Below are positions 11,856 to 23,928 of a stretch of 64,000 nucleotides of DNA, in pieces. The position numbers and the translations under genes were made by a program. The notes under the pieces were generated by a model that worked only from the letters and a program-made list of their open reading frames with translations, ran no database searches and was not told the DNA's origin. Origin of the DNA: Golubevia sp. BC0850 (Eukaryota; Basidiomycota; Exobasidiomycetes; Golubeviales; Golubeviaceae); the NCBI GenBank assembly GCA_012976225.1, contig JAAVVG010000010.1:186001-250000 (forward strand), in the 5' to 3' direction. Positions within the stretch are counted from its first letter, which is position 1, and each line of letters opens with the position of its first letter.

Positions 11856-13791
11856 ATGCTAAGATTCAAGAAGACCATTGCATTGCTAGGACTTCTGTCA
11901 GTGGTCGCCGCCTACGACCCAACTTCCGGAACCTCACTCCTTAATCACAACCTGTACTCTCGATCAGCGGAGGGAGCAGCTCCAGTTCAACATCGTTTAG
12001 CTTATCATGGATCAACTGGAATGAGAATTTCTTGGTCAACTTACGAGCAACTTGAAAGCCCTACCGTCCAGTTTGGCTTGAGTCCTCACACTCTCTTCTT
12101 TCACAAATCGAGCGGTTCGCAGGCTTCAACCACTTATCCTACATCTAGAACTTGGAATAACCACGTAACTTTAGAAGCTCTACTTCCAAATACAAAGTAC
12201 TTCTACAAGGTCTCGAACTCCAAGAGCGATCAGATTTACTCTTTCAAGACACCCAAGATCAGAGGTGATAGAACAGTGAGTTGCTAGGAGAACCGATTGC
12301 CTCGGCCCTACCTTATTCTTATCTTTTCCACTCTTATTTTCATCTCACAGCCTTTCACCAACGTTGTAGTCGTCGATATGGGCTTGTTCGGTGACGAAGG
12401 TCTCGCAGCTAGCGTTGGTACGAAGTCTGCAGCTACTCCTCTTCAACCAGGAGAGAGCAACACTATTCAAAGGTTAGCCAGCACCAAAGAGGATTATGAG
12501 TTCGTCGTCCATCCAGGTGAGTTGAGTCAGTCCGGAAGCTGGAGATTCTTTTTCTTTTTCTTGCATCTGGTTTCTCATTCCCTTAACGCTTCTCTACGCT
12601 CTCCTCCCTTTCTACTCCGTTTTTGCAGGTGATCTTGCTTATTCAGATTACTGGCTGAAGGAGGTCGTCCAAGGATATCTTCCAGGAAATATCTCTGCGG
12701 GACCTGAACTCTACGAGAAGCTGAACGAAGAATTTTACGACCAACTTCAACCTATCTCCTCCGAAAAAGCTTACATGGTAGGAGCTGGTAATCACGAAGC
12801 CAATTGCGACAATTCTGGATATAAGGTATACACAGAATCTCTCTGTCCAGTCGGTCAGACGAATTTCACTGGCTATATTAATCGATTCAGTGAGTAGACA
12901 GGCGAGTGGCAAGACTCCTCACTTCAACGTTCTCTCTCTGTTCTCCATCAGCTCGGAAGCGAGAATCTTCGCAATCTCTACGAATAAAACCGTTCAGTCT
13001 CTCTTTGAGCAAGGGAGCAAAGAAGACACTAACTCACTCTTTCGCTTTCTTCTTCCTTCCCAGAAATGCCATCAGACATCAGCGGCGGTGTCTCGAACTT
13101 CTGGTACAGTTTTGACTATGGTATGGTCCACTTCCTCATCTACGATACAGAAACCGATTTAGGAACTGGCGAGATTGGCCCCGAAGAACCTGGAGGAGCT
13201 TCTGGTGCTCACGATGGACCTTTCGGACCCACGATGAACGCTCAAATCGATTTTATTGAAAAGGACCTGGCTTCAGTCAACAGGTTCTTGACCCCTTGGG
13301 TCATCGCTCTTGGACACAGACCTTGGTACACCAACTCTCAGCCATGCACTCAGTGTCAAAGAGCTTTCGAACCTCTTTTCATCAAGCACGATGTCGACGT
13401 TGTCTTCTCTGGACACGTACACAATTCTCAGAGGATCTCTCCGATCAAGAACAACGTCACCGACCCAAACGATTTGAACAATCCTTCTAGCCCTCTCTAC
13501 ATCGTCTCTGGAGCTGGAGGACATTACGGAGGTCAAGATCCTCTGCCAGCAGGACCTCTCAAAGATTACACAAGATTCGCCAACGACACCATGTTGGCAT
13601 ACTCCAAAGTTCACTACCACAACTCCACCCACTGTGAGTTCTGATCCTTCCTACAGAGACAGAAAAGATACTTCAGAAGCTGACAGCTCCCACCTTTACT
13701 TTTCTCAGTGACTCACGAGTTCGTCTCTTCGACAAGTGGAAACGTGTTGGACTCTGCCACCCTTTACAAACAGCGCAAGTCTCCTTTCTAG
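11856..13791 (+). CDS. Purple acid phosphatase (secreted metallophosphoesterase)
   Basis: 499 residues in five exons: 11856-12275, 12351-12516, 12629-12889, 13064-13633 and 13709-13791. A signal peptide (ALLGLLSVVAA) is followed by a fibronectin-III-like N domain (RLAYHGSTGMRISWSTYEQL) and the metallophosphatase core. The metal-ligand blocks are all present: VVVDMG, GDLAYSDYW, GAGNHEANC, ALGHRPWYTN and FSGHVHNSQR. The family hydrolyses phosphate monoesters at acid pH using an Fe-metal centre, outside the cell or in the vacuole, to win phosphate. Several N-glycosylation sequons (GNISAG, TNFTGY, NNVTDP, NDTML) agree with secretion. The exons sum to whole codons and all ligands are kept, so it looks functional. 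Confidence 0.93.
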
Positions 13792-14622
13792 ATGATGTTC
13801 TTCTAGCATGATATATATCTACAGCTCAAAATTTCTAAATCGATACGTTTCTGAAGGAAGTAAGGAGAGTGGGCTGAAGCGCTGAAGAGTTCGAAGCCGA
13901 AGTAATTGTGACGAGCCCACCAGAGATGGGACACGGCTAGAAATAATGCTATTACACTGATTGAAAAGAGGGAAAACTCTGAGGGAAAGTCAGAAAGGAT
14001 GCTCATGATCGTTGCGTAAACCTCTCGGAGCCCTTGCGGACCAGAAATTTGACTTCCTGTCCGGGTCGATTGGACAACGAACCAGCGACTTTACTTTGTA
14101 CAATTCCAAGCTCTCTCTGGATTCTAGTGAATTTCAGTTCAGGCGCTCAGGCGATAGGCAGCTTAGGGTTTGGTTCAGTCGAAGTGCCACACTCAACTGG
14201 GGAGGTGTTGACGCTCACGCCCATCTCGGAAGATCCTTCAATGATTCTTTCGTTAGAATCAGGATTCTTTGAGGTTTGGGGTCTGGGGGGCCGAGCTTTG
14301 TGTCGGACGTGGGTTCGGAACAGTTTGGACTCATCGACTCATCCCTTAAATCAGAAATTCGGAGGGAGGGTCGACTTGCTCTCAATAAATGTCCATCCAC
14401 CGGCGGTTCACACCCTTCTCACCTCGACGATTGAGAGGAGCATAGGATCATTTCTGGGGCTCTCAAAAATCTCATAAATAGCTGGAGTCAGGTAGCCCCC
14501 CAACAACTTTTCGTTCACTTTCCTTTCCTTTTCTTATTCTTCTTGTTCTTAGCTGGCCTTTGAACCTTTCAAACTCATCTTTGTCTCTTCCAAAAGTACT
14601 CAAGTAAAAACTTCAAGCAAAA
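13792..14622. other. Intergenic region upstream of the small secreted protein gene
   Basis: Roughly 830 bp without a recognisable gene. Open frames at 14012-14477 (plus) and 13803-14006 (minus) have no domain-like sequence. The last 120 bp are strongly pyrimidine-rich and end in aaaacttcaagcaaaaATG, a plausible 5' leader. Confidence 0.45.
14473..14480 (+). promoter_or_regulatory. Possible TATA-like element
   Basis: The sequence cataaata lies about 150 bp upstream of the ATG at 14623, followed by a long CT-rich tract (about 14510-14590) of the kind found before transcription starts of strongly expressed fungal genes. Position and motif are suggestive only. Confidence 0.25.
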
Positions 14623-15089
14623 ATGCAATTAACCCAGTTCCTTCTACCGGCTTTAGCTTCAACTCTTGTTGCAGCGGCTCCTGCAACCTCCAAGTTTGAC
14701 GATCTCGTTGGTCTCTCATCCAGAGATAATGTCGTACATCATTCTCTCTCAAATTTAGACCTCTTGGAGAAAAGAGAACCTATTTCCATCAAGCCTGCGG
14801 TCGGCATCGCTTTGGGGATCGCGAGAACCTTAGGACATACTCTGAAAAAGTCAAGTGAGTAAGAAACTGGAAGTATCAGCTTGGTTCGTCTTGTCTGTCT
14901 TTTTCTGACATTGACTCTCTGTTCACCCGGTTCCTAGTAATGAGAAAACTGCATGGCCGGGGTCTTGAAAGAAGAGACATCGACGAGATGGAAGAGCAGC
15001 TCGACTTGTTCATCAGAGGATTGGAGGATGACATCACAACTCCTACTATCTCTCGTTCTCATCCAGATTTAGATTTGTTGGGCTTCTAG
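14623..15089 (+). CDS. Small secreted protein with Kex2-type sites
   Basis: 127 residues in two exons (14623-14854 and 14938-15089; 83-nt intron with GTGAGT donor and ttcctag acceptor). The N terminus is a clear signal peptide (QFLLPALASTLVAAAPA). Dibasic sites follow, LLEKREPIS and GLERRDIDE, of the Kex2 processing type. The remaining sequence is a Ser/Asp/Leu-rich N segment, a short hydrophobic helix (AVGIALGIARTLGH) and an acidic C-terminal tail ending DLDLLGF. There are no cysteines. I do not recognise a family. It could be a processed secreted peptide precursor or an effector-like protein; nothing in the neighbourhood decides this. Confidence 0.7.
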
Positions 15090-15850
15090 GTGACACGGCG
15101 ACGGTCCATTTGATGTCGATCTTCCTTTTCAATCTTTTCATGTCTTGACACCCTTTTTCAGCCTGAATCAACTTGAAGTGCATCCTCCTTCTTTAGTTAT
15201 TGAAACGTACTAGACGGCTAATTTTTGATCTTTTGAAACCAATTTGGGAGGTTCACGAGCACATTGGAGAGGAGCTGACAAGATTCCTGGCCCATTCCAT
15301 TCCCATCCTACAAAGATCCTCCCTTGGAACTCACATTAAATTTATGACTATTCGATAACAGGTACAAATGAATCCAAAACGAAGGGTCTCGATAGCGCAA
15401 GACGACTTTGAGAGTTGACACAAATTTGCCACTCACCTCCTATCCCAAACCCTTCCATCTAATCGAGTTCTACCCGTTTTGACTTGCTCACCTCTTTGAG
15501 CCGACGATTTGAGTTGTTGGTCTAGCTTGGACGCGTCTGAAAAATCTCTCTTCAAAAACCGTCGATCAAGTTCTCTCTTCCCCTCGAATCCTTCCAGTCC
15601 GCCATCAGCTGACTGAGACTGAGCCTCCTTTACAAGCCGAAGAAGTTCATCGAAGAAAAGCACGAATCAAATCTCGAGAGCTCCCAAAAAGTTGGGTAGG
15701 GAAGGGTCATTTTGAAGTTCAAGTCCTTTTCCCCCCTCTGCTAACTCTTGTTTTGAACACCATCACAGTGTAAGGTTAACTCAAAAGTTCACCCTTTTCG
15801 ACTCACTCTCAGCTACACAACACCCAAAACTCTTCTTCAACTCAACTAAA
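15090..15850. other. Intergenic region upstream of histone H4, with a possible small minus-strand gene
   Basis: On the minus strand about 15433-15663 is open and encodes a hydrophilic sequence including GKRELDRRFLKRDFSDASKL and DQQLKSSAQR. Two GTGAG donors follow (after AQR, and after VWDRR), and a candidate acceptor (cttgtaaag) precedes EAQSQSADGG. It could be one exon of a small gene, but no start Met or terminal exon could be fitted, so I do not call it. The remaining sequence includes the histone H4 promoter (15700-15850). Confidence 0.35.
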
Positions 15851-16773
<923 letters not shown>

Positions 16774-17150
16774 ATGACACTGTTCAAAGTGATTCCTTCC
16801 TCTTGGACTTGTTTTTCATCAAAACCGGAGAAGAAAGTCAAGATTTGGCAGTCGTTCGTCAAGCTCCTCGACGTATATACTAAGTCTCACAACACAAAGA
16901 AGTTCCAATTCTCTCTCCCCTAAAATCAGCTCTAATACTCTTGTACCATAGACATGATTGTTCCATTCGAAACGTTCAATCATTGAAATTCTCATACTCT
17001 GTTCATTCTGTATCTACTTCCTTTGCTGTTTGCAGCTTGACCTTTGCTGCTGCGATAGAGAGAGTCGGTTCAACTTCTTCTTGTCCAGCCAAACCTCTCC
17101 ACGATCTGACTCTGGTCTCCAAACGACATCCATCAACGGGAAATATTGGC
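16774..17150. other. Intergenic spacer between histone H4 and U2AF
   Basis: This is 377 bp holding the H4 3' UTR and the U2AF promoter/5' UTR. A frame is open from 16941 into the U2AF start, but the upstream part lacks protein-like composition. ATG 17151 (MGSDRSSKRDRD) is therefore preferred as the start. No stem-loop of the animal histone 3'-end type was noticed. Confidence 0.45.
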
Positions 17151-19807
17151 ATGGGATCTGATAGATCAAGTAAACGTGATAGAGATCATGATTCCTCTAA
17201 ATCATCATCGAGGAGGAAAGCTGAAGATGGTGAGTGGGCGGAGAGAGAAGAAACGTACTATGGAAGTTCAAATGGCAGAGAGGTCTTTTCACAACACAGC
17301 TACAGCTGCTGAGGTGACTTAGTATCATGGGTCTAGGTGAAAGAAGTATGGTGTCATAGAACCGAGACGTCATGCCGAGATAGAACGTTCGGATGGAGGA
17401 GAATTGGTGCATGCTGTTGCTGGCCTTCACTTTGAGCTGACCTTGCCTCAATGCCGCGTCTTTGTCCTTACCTTACATCATTGGTATCTAATTTGAATCC
17501 TTTAATAATCAACAGGTCGTGGGAAATATGTAGATGGGGATGACGAAAAGACGAGGGAAGACTATGATAGAGAAAGAGAGAGGAAGAAGAGGTGAGTGTT
17601 CCCTTGGTCTTTGAGTTGCTTGAGGGAGGGCTCAGTTCAAGTGAGACTGGGAATGTGGATAGGAATCTTAGATAGTCGAGAGATTTCGTCAAGCTTTCGT
17701 TCTGAGCCCTGGACGAGGAGGCAGCAGGAAGGTCTGTTCGAGCCTCTCTAACCTCCCCTTTGTATCTTTGCTTGCCTTTTCAGTCGCCGTGCAAGGGATG
17801 AAGGTGATTACGATCGAGGAGATAGAAACGTGGATAGAGATCGAAGGTGAGTTACTCTTTCCAGCAGCAACGCCTTGATAGTGAGTCTCTAACCTCCTCG
17901 TCCTCTCCTCTAACAGAGACCATGATCATTCAGATCCTTACGCCAGACGTAGAGACGATGATGATGGCGGCTACTCTCGCTCATCAGGAAGAGATAGAGA
18001 CAGAGATAGAGATCATCATGGACGAAGAGACAGAGATAGAGGTGGATACGAACGTCGGGACGATCGTGGATATTCAAGATACGACGATGATAGAAGAGGA
18101 GGTCGTGGAGGAGGGGGTCAGAATGGTGCTTGGGATTGGAGAGGAATGGCTTCAAGAGGAATGGATGACAGAAGAAGTTTAACTCCAGAAGGTACAAGAC
18201 CGATTAGTGAAAGAGTTAGAGGTCATAATAAATGGGATGTTCATGCTGAAGGATTCGAAAAGGTTAGCGCTGCAGAAGCAAAGATGTCTGGTGAGTTACA
18301 AATTCGAGCAGTGTGGTTTCGAGAAGCAAACAATTCTGGGACCTAGAGGAGCTGACGGTCTCTCCCCCCTCTTACTTCGATGGCAGGTGTCTTCGGTCTC
18401 ACTGGTCAAGCTCGTGGATTCGGAATGTCAGCTCCAGCTCTCATGATGGGAAGTGATGGAAAACCTGTAGTCGGAGTCCCACCTGCACTTCCTCCGATTC
18501 GTCTTGGTCAAGGAGGTCACGCTCCAGCTGGACTTCCAGGTGTTCAACTCCCATCTCGACCAAATGAAACTTCATCCGGTCCTCAAGGAGACAGGCAATC
18601 TAGAAGACTCTACGTTGGTAACATCGGAAATGACGCAACTGAGCAAACTATGACGAGCTTCTTCAATGCCAAGTTAAGAGAACTAAATCTGGTGGACACT
18701 TCTCTCGAAGGAGAACCTTGTATCGCAGCTCAAGTCGCAAGAGACAAGGGATACGCTTTCATCGAATTCAGATCGATTGATGAATGTACGAATGCAACCG
18801 GTTTCGATGGAATCATTTATCAAGGACTTGCAATTAAGATCAGAAGACCAAAAGATTACACTGGTCCAGACACTGCTCCACCGAAGAGAGCTCATGTTCC
18901 AGGAGTCGTTAGTACCAACGTTCCAGATGGACCTAACAAGATCTACGTAGGAAGTATTCCAACTTACCTCAATGAAGAACAAGTCATGGAACTACTGAAG
19001 GCCTTTGGAGAACTCAGAGCTTTCAATCTAGTCAAGGAGAGTGGAACTGGAGCTTCTAAAGGATTTGGATTCTGTGAATACGTGGATCCCAATCTAACAG
19101 ACATCGCCTGTCAAGGGTTGAACGACATGGAGCTTGGAGACAGGAAACTCATCGTTCAGAGAGCAAGTACAGGTACGGACAAGAGACCTCTTCCAGCTGG
19201 AACAGGAGCTAATGCTGGACCTCTAGGAAACTCTCTACCTTCCGCAGTAGCTAGTCTTGGAGATGGATTCGCTGGAGCTGGTGGAGATGCAGGTGCACCA
19301 ACGAAAGCTATGGTTCTACTCAACATGGTCACTCCAGAAGAATTATCAGATGACGCAGAATATGGAGAAATCGTAGAAGATATCAGAGATGAATGTGCAA
19401 GATACGGTCAAGTCGTCGATGTTAGAATTCCAAGACCTCTCGCTCTTTCAAAAGGATCTGCAGCTCAAACTTGGAAGAGAACTGTAGATGGAGAAGTTCA
19501 ATTGGAAGAAGGTCAGGAAGAAGTCAAACCTAAGGAGAGAGAAGGAGTGGGCAGAGTTTACGTTAGATTTAATGAAGTTGGTCAATGTGAAAGTGCTCTT
19601 AAAGCTATTGCTGGAAGACAGTTCGGTGGAAGATTGGTTATTGCAGCTTATTTAGATGAAAGTTCTTGGCCTGGTGAAGAAGACGGTGGACACAATGCTG
19701 ATGATGTGAATGCTCAAGCTACTGGTCCCAAACCTGAGCAAGGAAATGGTCAGATAGAGCAGCAAGAAGATGATGGTGGAGAAGCAGACATGGTTGATTC
19801 GGATTAG
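17151..19807 (+). CDS. U2AF2: U2AF large subunit (U2AF65), splicing factor
   Basis: 670 residues in five exons: 17151-17229, 17516-17591, 17784-17846, 17917-18290 and 18387-19807. The first 190 residues form an Arg-Ser/Arg-Asp-rich (RS-like) domain (SGRDRDRDRDHHGRRDRDRG). RRM1 shows RNP2 RLYVGNIG and RNP1 KGYAFIEF. RRM2 shows RNP2 KIYVGSIP and RNP1 KGFGFCEY. The C-terminal UHM runs from MVTPEELSDDAEYGEIVEDI to RVYVRFNEVGQCESALKAIA and ends with the RxF-type turn GRQFGGRLVIAAYLDE. The protein binds the polypyrimidine tract and recruits SF1 and U2 snRNP at 3' splice sites. Its presence fits the pyrimidine-rich acceptors in this window. Well conserved and apparently intact. Confidence 0.96.
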
Positions 19808-20018
19808 GAGAACTTTGAAGTCGGGAAGATTCGAAAAAGGAAAGCTAGTACTACAGCTCTCTCATTTTTCTTTCAAAAATGTATTGTAATTAAACCATCT
19901 CAAAGTTTTCTTACACTCAAATTGTTCAAATTGCGATCCAAATTTTGTAGTCAGAATAATTGAGCCAAAAGAGATCGATTGAGAGTGAAACCTCGCAGGT
20001 CACTTCGCCCCTCTCCCT

Positions 20019-21308
20019 CTACACTCGGATCATCTCATCCTTCCAGCCCAGAGCCCAAATAGTAATCCATCTATTCCGTTGTTTAACACCTCCTATTTCT
20101 TTTCTCTCTTCCTTTCTTTCTTCTACAGCGAATTCTCTCCTCTTTCCTGTCAATCTATGATGATGAGCTTCAATATATAAATGCTTGGAATTAACGATTG
20201 ATCTTTCCCCACGCGAGCGATCCTCATTGACCGTTTTGATCTCAGTAAAAGATTGAGCAGGTTCAACACCGGGACTCAAAGATACCTCTTCCTTCGAAAG
20301 TTGAGTTGGAGTTTCGGGCTCTGGAAGTGAAGAGTTTGAATTTTGTTTTCTTCCATCTCCATCTTCTCCTTTAACCAATTCATCCTTTCCAGATAATTCA
20401 ACTTCCAAAACAGTCTCTTCTGCTTTATATAAAGGATCATTTTCATCTAATTCATCCTTTCTTGACTCTTTTACTCTGAGTTCTAAATCTTTATCTCCTT
20501 CTTCCAGAAGTTGGAATCGATCTTTCAATCCTTCAGATAGGGGTTTCAATTTCAATCCAACTCTATGAGCTCTTCTCATAAATGAAACTAAATTCTCTCT
20601 ACCAGTATGTAATCCAGCTACGACAGCTATCGTTGAACTTGAAGATTTTGAAAGCGTTGAAGTGATTGATTTTAAGAGATCTGAATGAGATAACGGATCC
20701 CAGAGACAATCAGCCAATAAAATAAGATCAAACAATTGGAGATCTTCAGATGAAGGTAAGTCTAAAGATCTTGAAGAAGGTAAATAGTCCAAAAGATCAT
20801 CGATTGATTTGTTCCAAATGTGACCTGTTACCCGGACTCCTCCCGGACCATTAGATTTCAACCTTCTCCTTACTTCTTCTTCATCTCCCAGATTTCTAGA
20901 GACATTCTCTTTGAGGACTTTGACAAGAGATGGCTCATCATAATCTGTGATGACGGTAAATCCACCTTGTTCTCTTTGTTTCAAAGCACTTTGAATACCT
21001 GGTAATCCAGTTCCTGCACCTAATTCGAAGACTTTCTTTCCTTTGACTTGGACTATGTCTGTGTAGATTAGATCACTTAATAGCATTCCAGCTCTCCATT
21101 GCCTGTGTGCGAAGATTGTCGGGATGGAAGCTGGTGGGACTATGACGTTTACCGTCGGATCTCTTGTGGAATACGTTGAAGGTCCTTGATTTGATACGGT
21201 GTGGAATAGAGGGAGTGGAAGATAGGAGACTAGATAGCCAGATTGTCCTAATGAAGGATGAAGCACTTCTTCGTTTGGTCTGCTCGAAGAAGCAGAAGGT
21301 TGCGTCAT
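20019..21308 (-). CDS. Class I SAM methyltransferase, EFM7/NNT1-like
   Basis: 429 residues in one exon. It has the seven-beta-strand methyltransferase layout: an entry segment FAHRQWRAGMLLSDLIY, motif I KVFELGAGTGLPGI, the acidic strand-2 end TVITDYDEPSLVKVLKENV, and the post-II/III block FDLILLADCLWDPLSHSDLL, then AVVAGLHTGRENLVSFMRRA. The final strand with NRWITIWALGWKDE lies at the extreme C terminus. Between these two last blocks sits a charged insertion of about 110-130 residues. The family includes yeast Efm7 (Nnt1), which methylates the N terminus and Lys of eEF1A, and relatives such as METTL proteins. The exact substrate is an inference. It is divergent from the amidase gene (149 bp between starts). 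Confidence 0.8.
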   Translation of the reverse strand: MTQPSASSSRPNEEVLHPSLGQSGYLVSYLPLPLFHTVSNQGPSTYSTRDPTVNVIVPPASIPTIFAHRQWRAGMLLSDLIYTDIVQVKGKKVFELGAGTGLPGIQSALKQREQGGFTVITDYDEPSLVKVLKENVSRNLGDEEEVRRRLKSNGPGGVRVTGHIWNKSIDDLLDYLPSSRSLDLPSSEDLQLFDLILLADCLWDPLSHSDLLKSITSTLSKSSSSTIAVVAGLHTGRENLVSFMRRAHRVGLKLKPLSEGLKDRFQLLEEGDKDLELRVKESRKDELDENDPLYKAEETVLEVELSGKDELVKGEDGDGRKQNSNSSLPEPETPTQLSKEEVSLSPGVEPAQSFTEIKTVNEDRSRGERSIVNSKHLYIEAHHHRLTGKRREFAVEERKEERKEIGGVKQRNRWITIWALGWKDEMIRV

Positions 21309-21457
21309 TTGGTTTGGCTTTCACTTGAGTGAAATGCTACCTAAGCATGCAAGGTTTGAGAATCAAAGAAGACTGAACCGATTGAATAACAGTGGATGGG
21401 TTGGGAAGAAGAAGAAGAAGATAAGCTTCTTGCTCTTGACCACGACCTCTCCTCGTA

Positions 21458-23662
21458 ATGACGTACAAATCGCTTGCGAAAGAGAAAAGAGCTTCAAGGG
21501 ATGCTCTGATTCCAAGAGATTATCTAGCTTCAAAGGATAAACTTCCAGGAAATCAAGTCTTGGACGTAAGAGACGCTGCGACTCAAACTGGAATTCTCAC
21601 TCCAAGAGAGATAGAGATCACAAGACAAGAAGATGTCTGGCTCATCCTTCAAAAGCTAGAGAAGAGTGAATGGTCAGCTCAAGAGACTTTAGAAGCTTAT
21701 ATTAAGAGCGCTGTCATTGCTCATCAATTGGTCAGTATTCAGTGTCTCAGTATGTGGCGAAGATAATCTAAGCTTGATGATCGATGCTTCCTCTTCAGAT
21801 TAGGCTTACGATTCTTCTCATCACTTATCGAACTTAGGTTAATCCTCTCACAGAGATCCTATTCGACGATGCTAGAGCTCAAGCAAAAGAATTGGACTCG
21901 TTCCTGGAAAAGACGGGTAAAAGAGTTGGTCCTCTTCATGGACTTCCAATTTCTATCAAAGAGCAATTTGCAGTCAAAGGATATGATACTACTATTGGTT
22001 ACGTGTCTTACATTGGGAAGAAGGCCGAGAAAGATTCAGTTCTAGGTGAGTCTTAAAGACGAAGCTTAACGAAGCTTCTTCGAGATCTAATGAACTCGAC
22101 CTTTTTCTTTTCTCAAAACAGTTGAAATCCTCAAAAAGGCAGGAGCAGTTCCTTTCGTTAGGACGAACTGTCCCCAGACTATGATGATTGGTCAAACGAA
22201 GAATGAGATCTTTGGAGAAACTTTGAATCCTCATAATCGTTCTCTTACCAGTGGTGGAAGTTCTGGAGGCGAAGGTGCTTTGATTGCAATGCATGGATCT
22301 CCTTTAGGGGTTGGAACGGATATAGGAGGATCTGGTTAGTAGAGAACAAGAGAGTTGGTTCGAGGACGGAAGTAAAGCGTTTAGAAAGTGACGCTGACTT
22401 CTTTAATCGCCTTCTTCTTTTAACCAACAATTTCCACAATTCAAAGTTCGCATTCCATCAAACTACAACGGTCTCTATGGCTTAAGGCCGTCATCAAATA
22501 GATTCCCTTATTCAGGTGCCGTGAACACGATGGAAGGGCAAGAGATCATCCAATCAGTCTTAGGCCCACTCTCTAGAACACTTTCAGGCCTTCAAGCTTT
22601 TACAGAAGCAATCTTAGATAGTAAGCCTTGGGAATCAGATCCTTTGGTTCCCAGAATGCCTTGGTCAGAAAAGTTCTGGGATGAAACTCCTGAGAAACTT
22701 TGTTTGGCTATCATGTGGGATGATGGAGTTTGTAGACCCGATCCTCCTTTCAAGAGAGCTTTGGAAGAAGTTAAGGAGAGCTTGGAGAAGGCTGGGCATG
22801 AAGGTTAGTTGGTGGAACAGTTTCGGGTGTTCATGCTTCGTGGCTTCTAACTCTTTTCTCTTTTCGCTCGTTTGAATGACTCTTCCTTCTAGTCGTCGAT
22901 TGGAAGATGCCTTTCGATCAAATGGAAATTCAAAATCTTCTGCCAAAAATTTTCGGAGCTGATTCGGGTAAAGATGTGGATGTAGCTCTCAAAGCTTCTG
23001 GAGAACCTCTCTTAGAGGGAGTCATCATCGGGACTGAAAATGAAAAGTACTCAGTTTATGATTCTTGGCAGGTGAGTTGTACTCCGTTCGAAGTACAATA
23101 CCAGAGGAATCAGATTGCTCATTTTGAGATCATGTCACCCAATTCTTTCGATCCATTCTACTCAGCTCGCCAAAGAAAGGACTTCCATTCAGAAACGCTA
23201 CTTAGATCATTGGAATGCCGCTCGCTCTCCTTCGGATCGTCCAATCGACGCTATTGTCTGTCCTGGAGGAGCTACCACTGCACATCCTCCGACTTTTCAT
23301 CCCTACATCGGCTACACTTCAAAGTGGAATCTGCTTGACTATACAGTAGCTACTTTCCCAGTTACCAAAGTATCTGAAACAGACATCGAGTGTCGTACTG
23401 GAGAGCCGCTGTCTCCTTTCGAGAAGGATCTGATTGAAAATTGTGAGTTTTTGTCGGCGACTCATCACCTTTTCCCATCGTTTGACTGGCTGATCTTTTG
23501 GGTTCACATTTTTCTCGCCTTTCCTTCAAAGACTCTACTAAGACTTTTGAAAACGCTCCTGTTGGTCTTCAACTTGTCGGAAGAAGGTACCAAGAAGAAA
23601 AGGTTTTGAAGATGCTTTCGAAGGTTGTCGATGCTAGAAGGGCTCAAGGACAGAAGGTTTGA
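21458..23662 (+). CDS. Amidase (amidase-signature family; acetamidase/FAAH-like)
   Basis: 545 residues in seven exons: 21458-21730, 21838-22045, 22122-22334, 22447-22803, 22893-23071, 23166-23442 and 23532-23662. The amidase-signature catalytic triad is visible: Lys in LHGLPISIKEQF, cis-Ser in LTSGGSSGGEGALIA and the nucleophile Ser in GVGTDIGGSVRIPSNYNG. Family blocks continue (YGLRPSSNRFPYSGA, RPIDAIVCPGGATTAHPPTF, TFENAPVGLQLVGRRYQEE). Such enzymes release ammonia from amides; fungal members include acetamidases and fatty-acid-amide hydrolase relatives. There is no signal peptide. The length agrees with fungal amidases of 540-580 residues. The substrate is not predictable from sequence. 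Confidence 0.92.
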
Positions 23663-23928
23663 GGGTCGGAGGTCCATTCAGGGAATCTATAGCTGATGTG
23701 ATCAAGAGAAACCAAGTCAAAGCACCAATCATCAAGCAGAGAAACGGGGAAGAACAGAGGGAAAGAAATCAAGGTCTCCATCTCACTCGCAGAATTGGTT
23801 TCAATGATGTAGTTTTCTATCTCTATTGAATGCCTTCACAAACTCAGTTGTATCCAGAAAAGATGTTAATAGATGCTGTTGTGTCCTTAGTCTCAAACCA
23901 AACGATGCCAAAGGTAGAGAGATAAGAC

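Noticed and set aside
15433-15663. Minus-strand open frame upstream of histone H4, possibly a small protein
   Set aside because: Its start is not ATG, an upstream in-frame stop is close, and no terminal exon was found. Kept only as a note.
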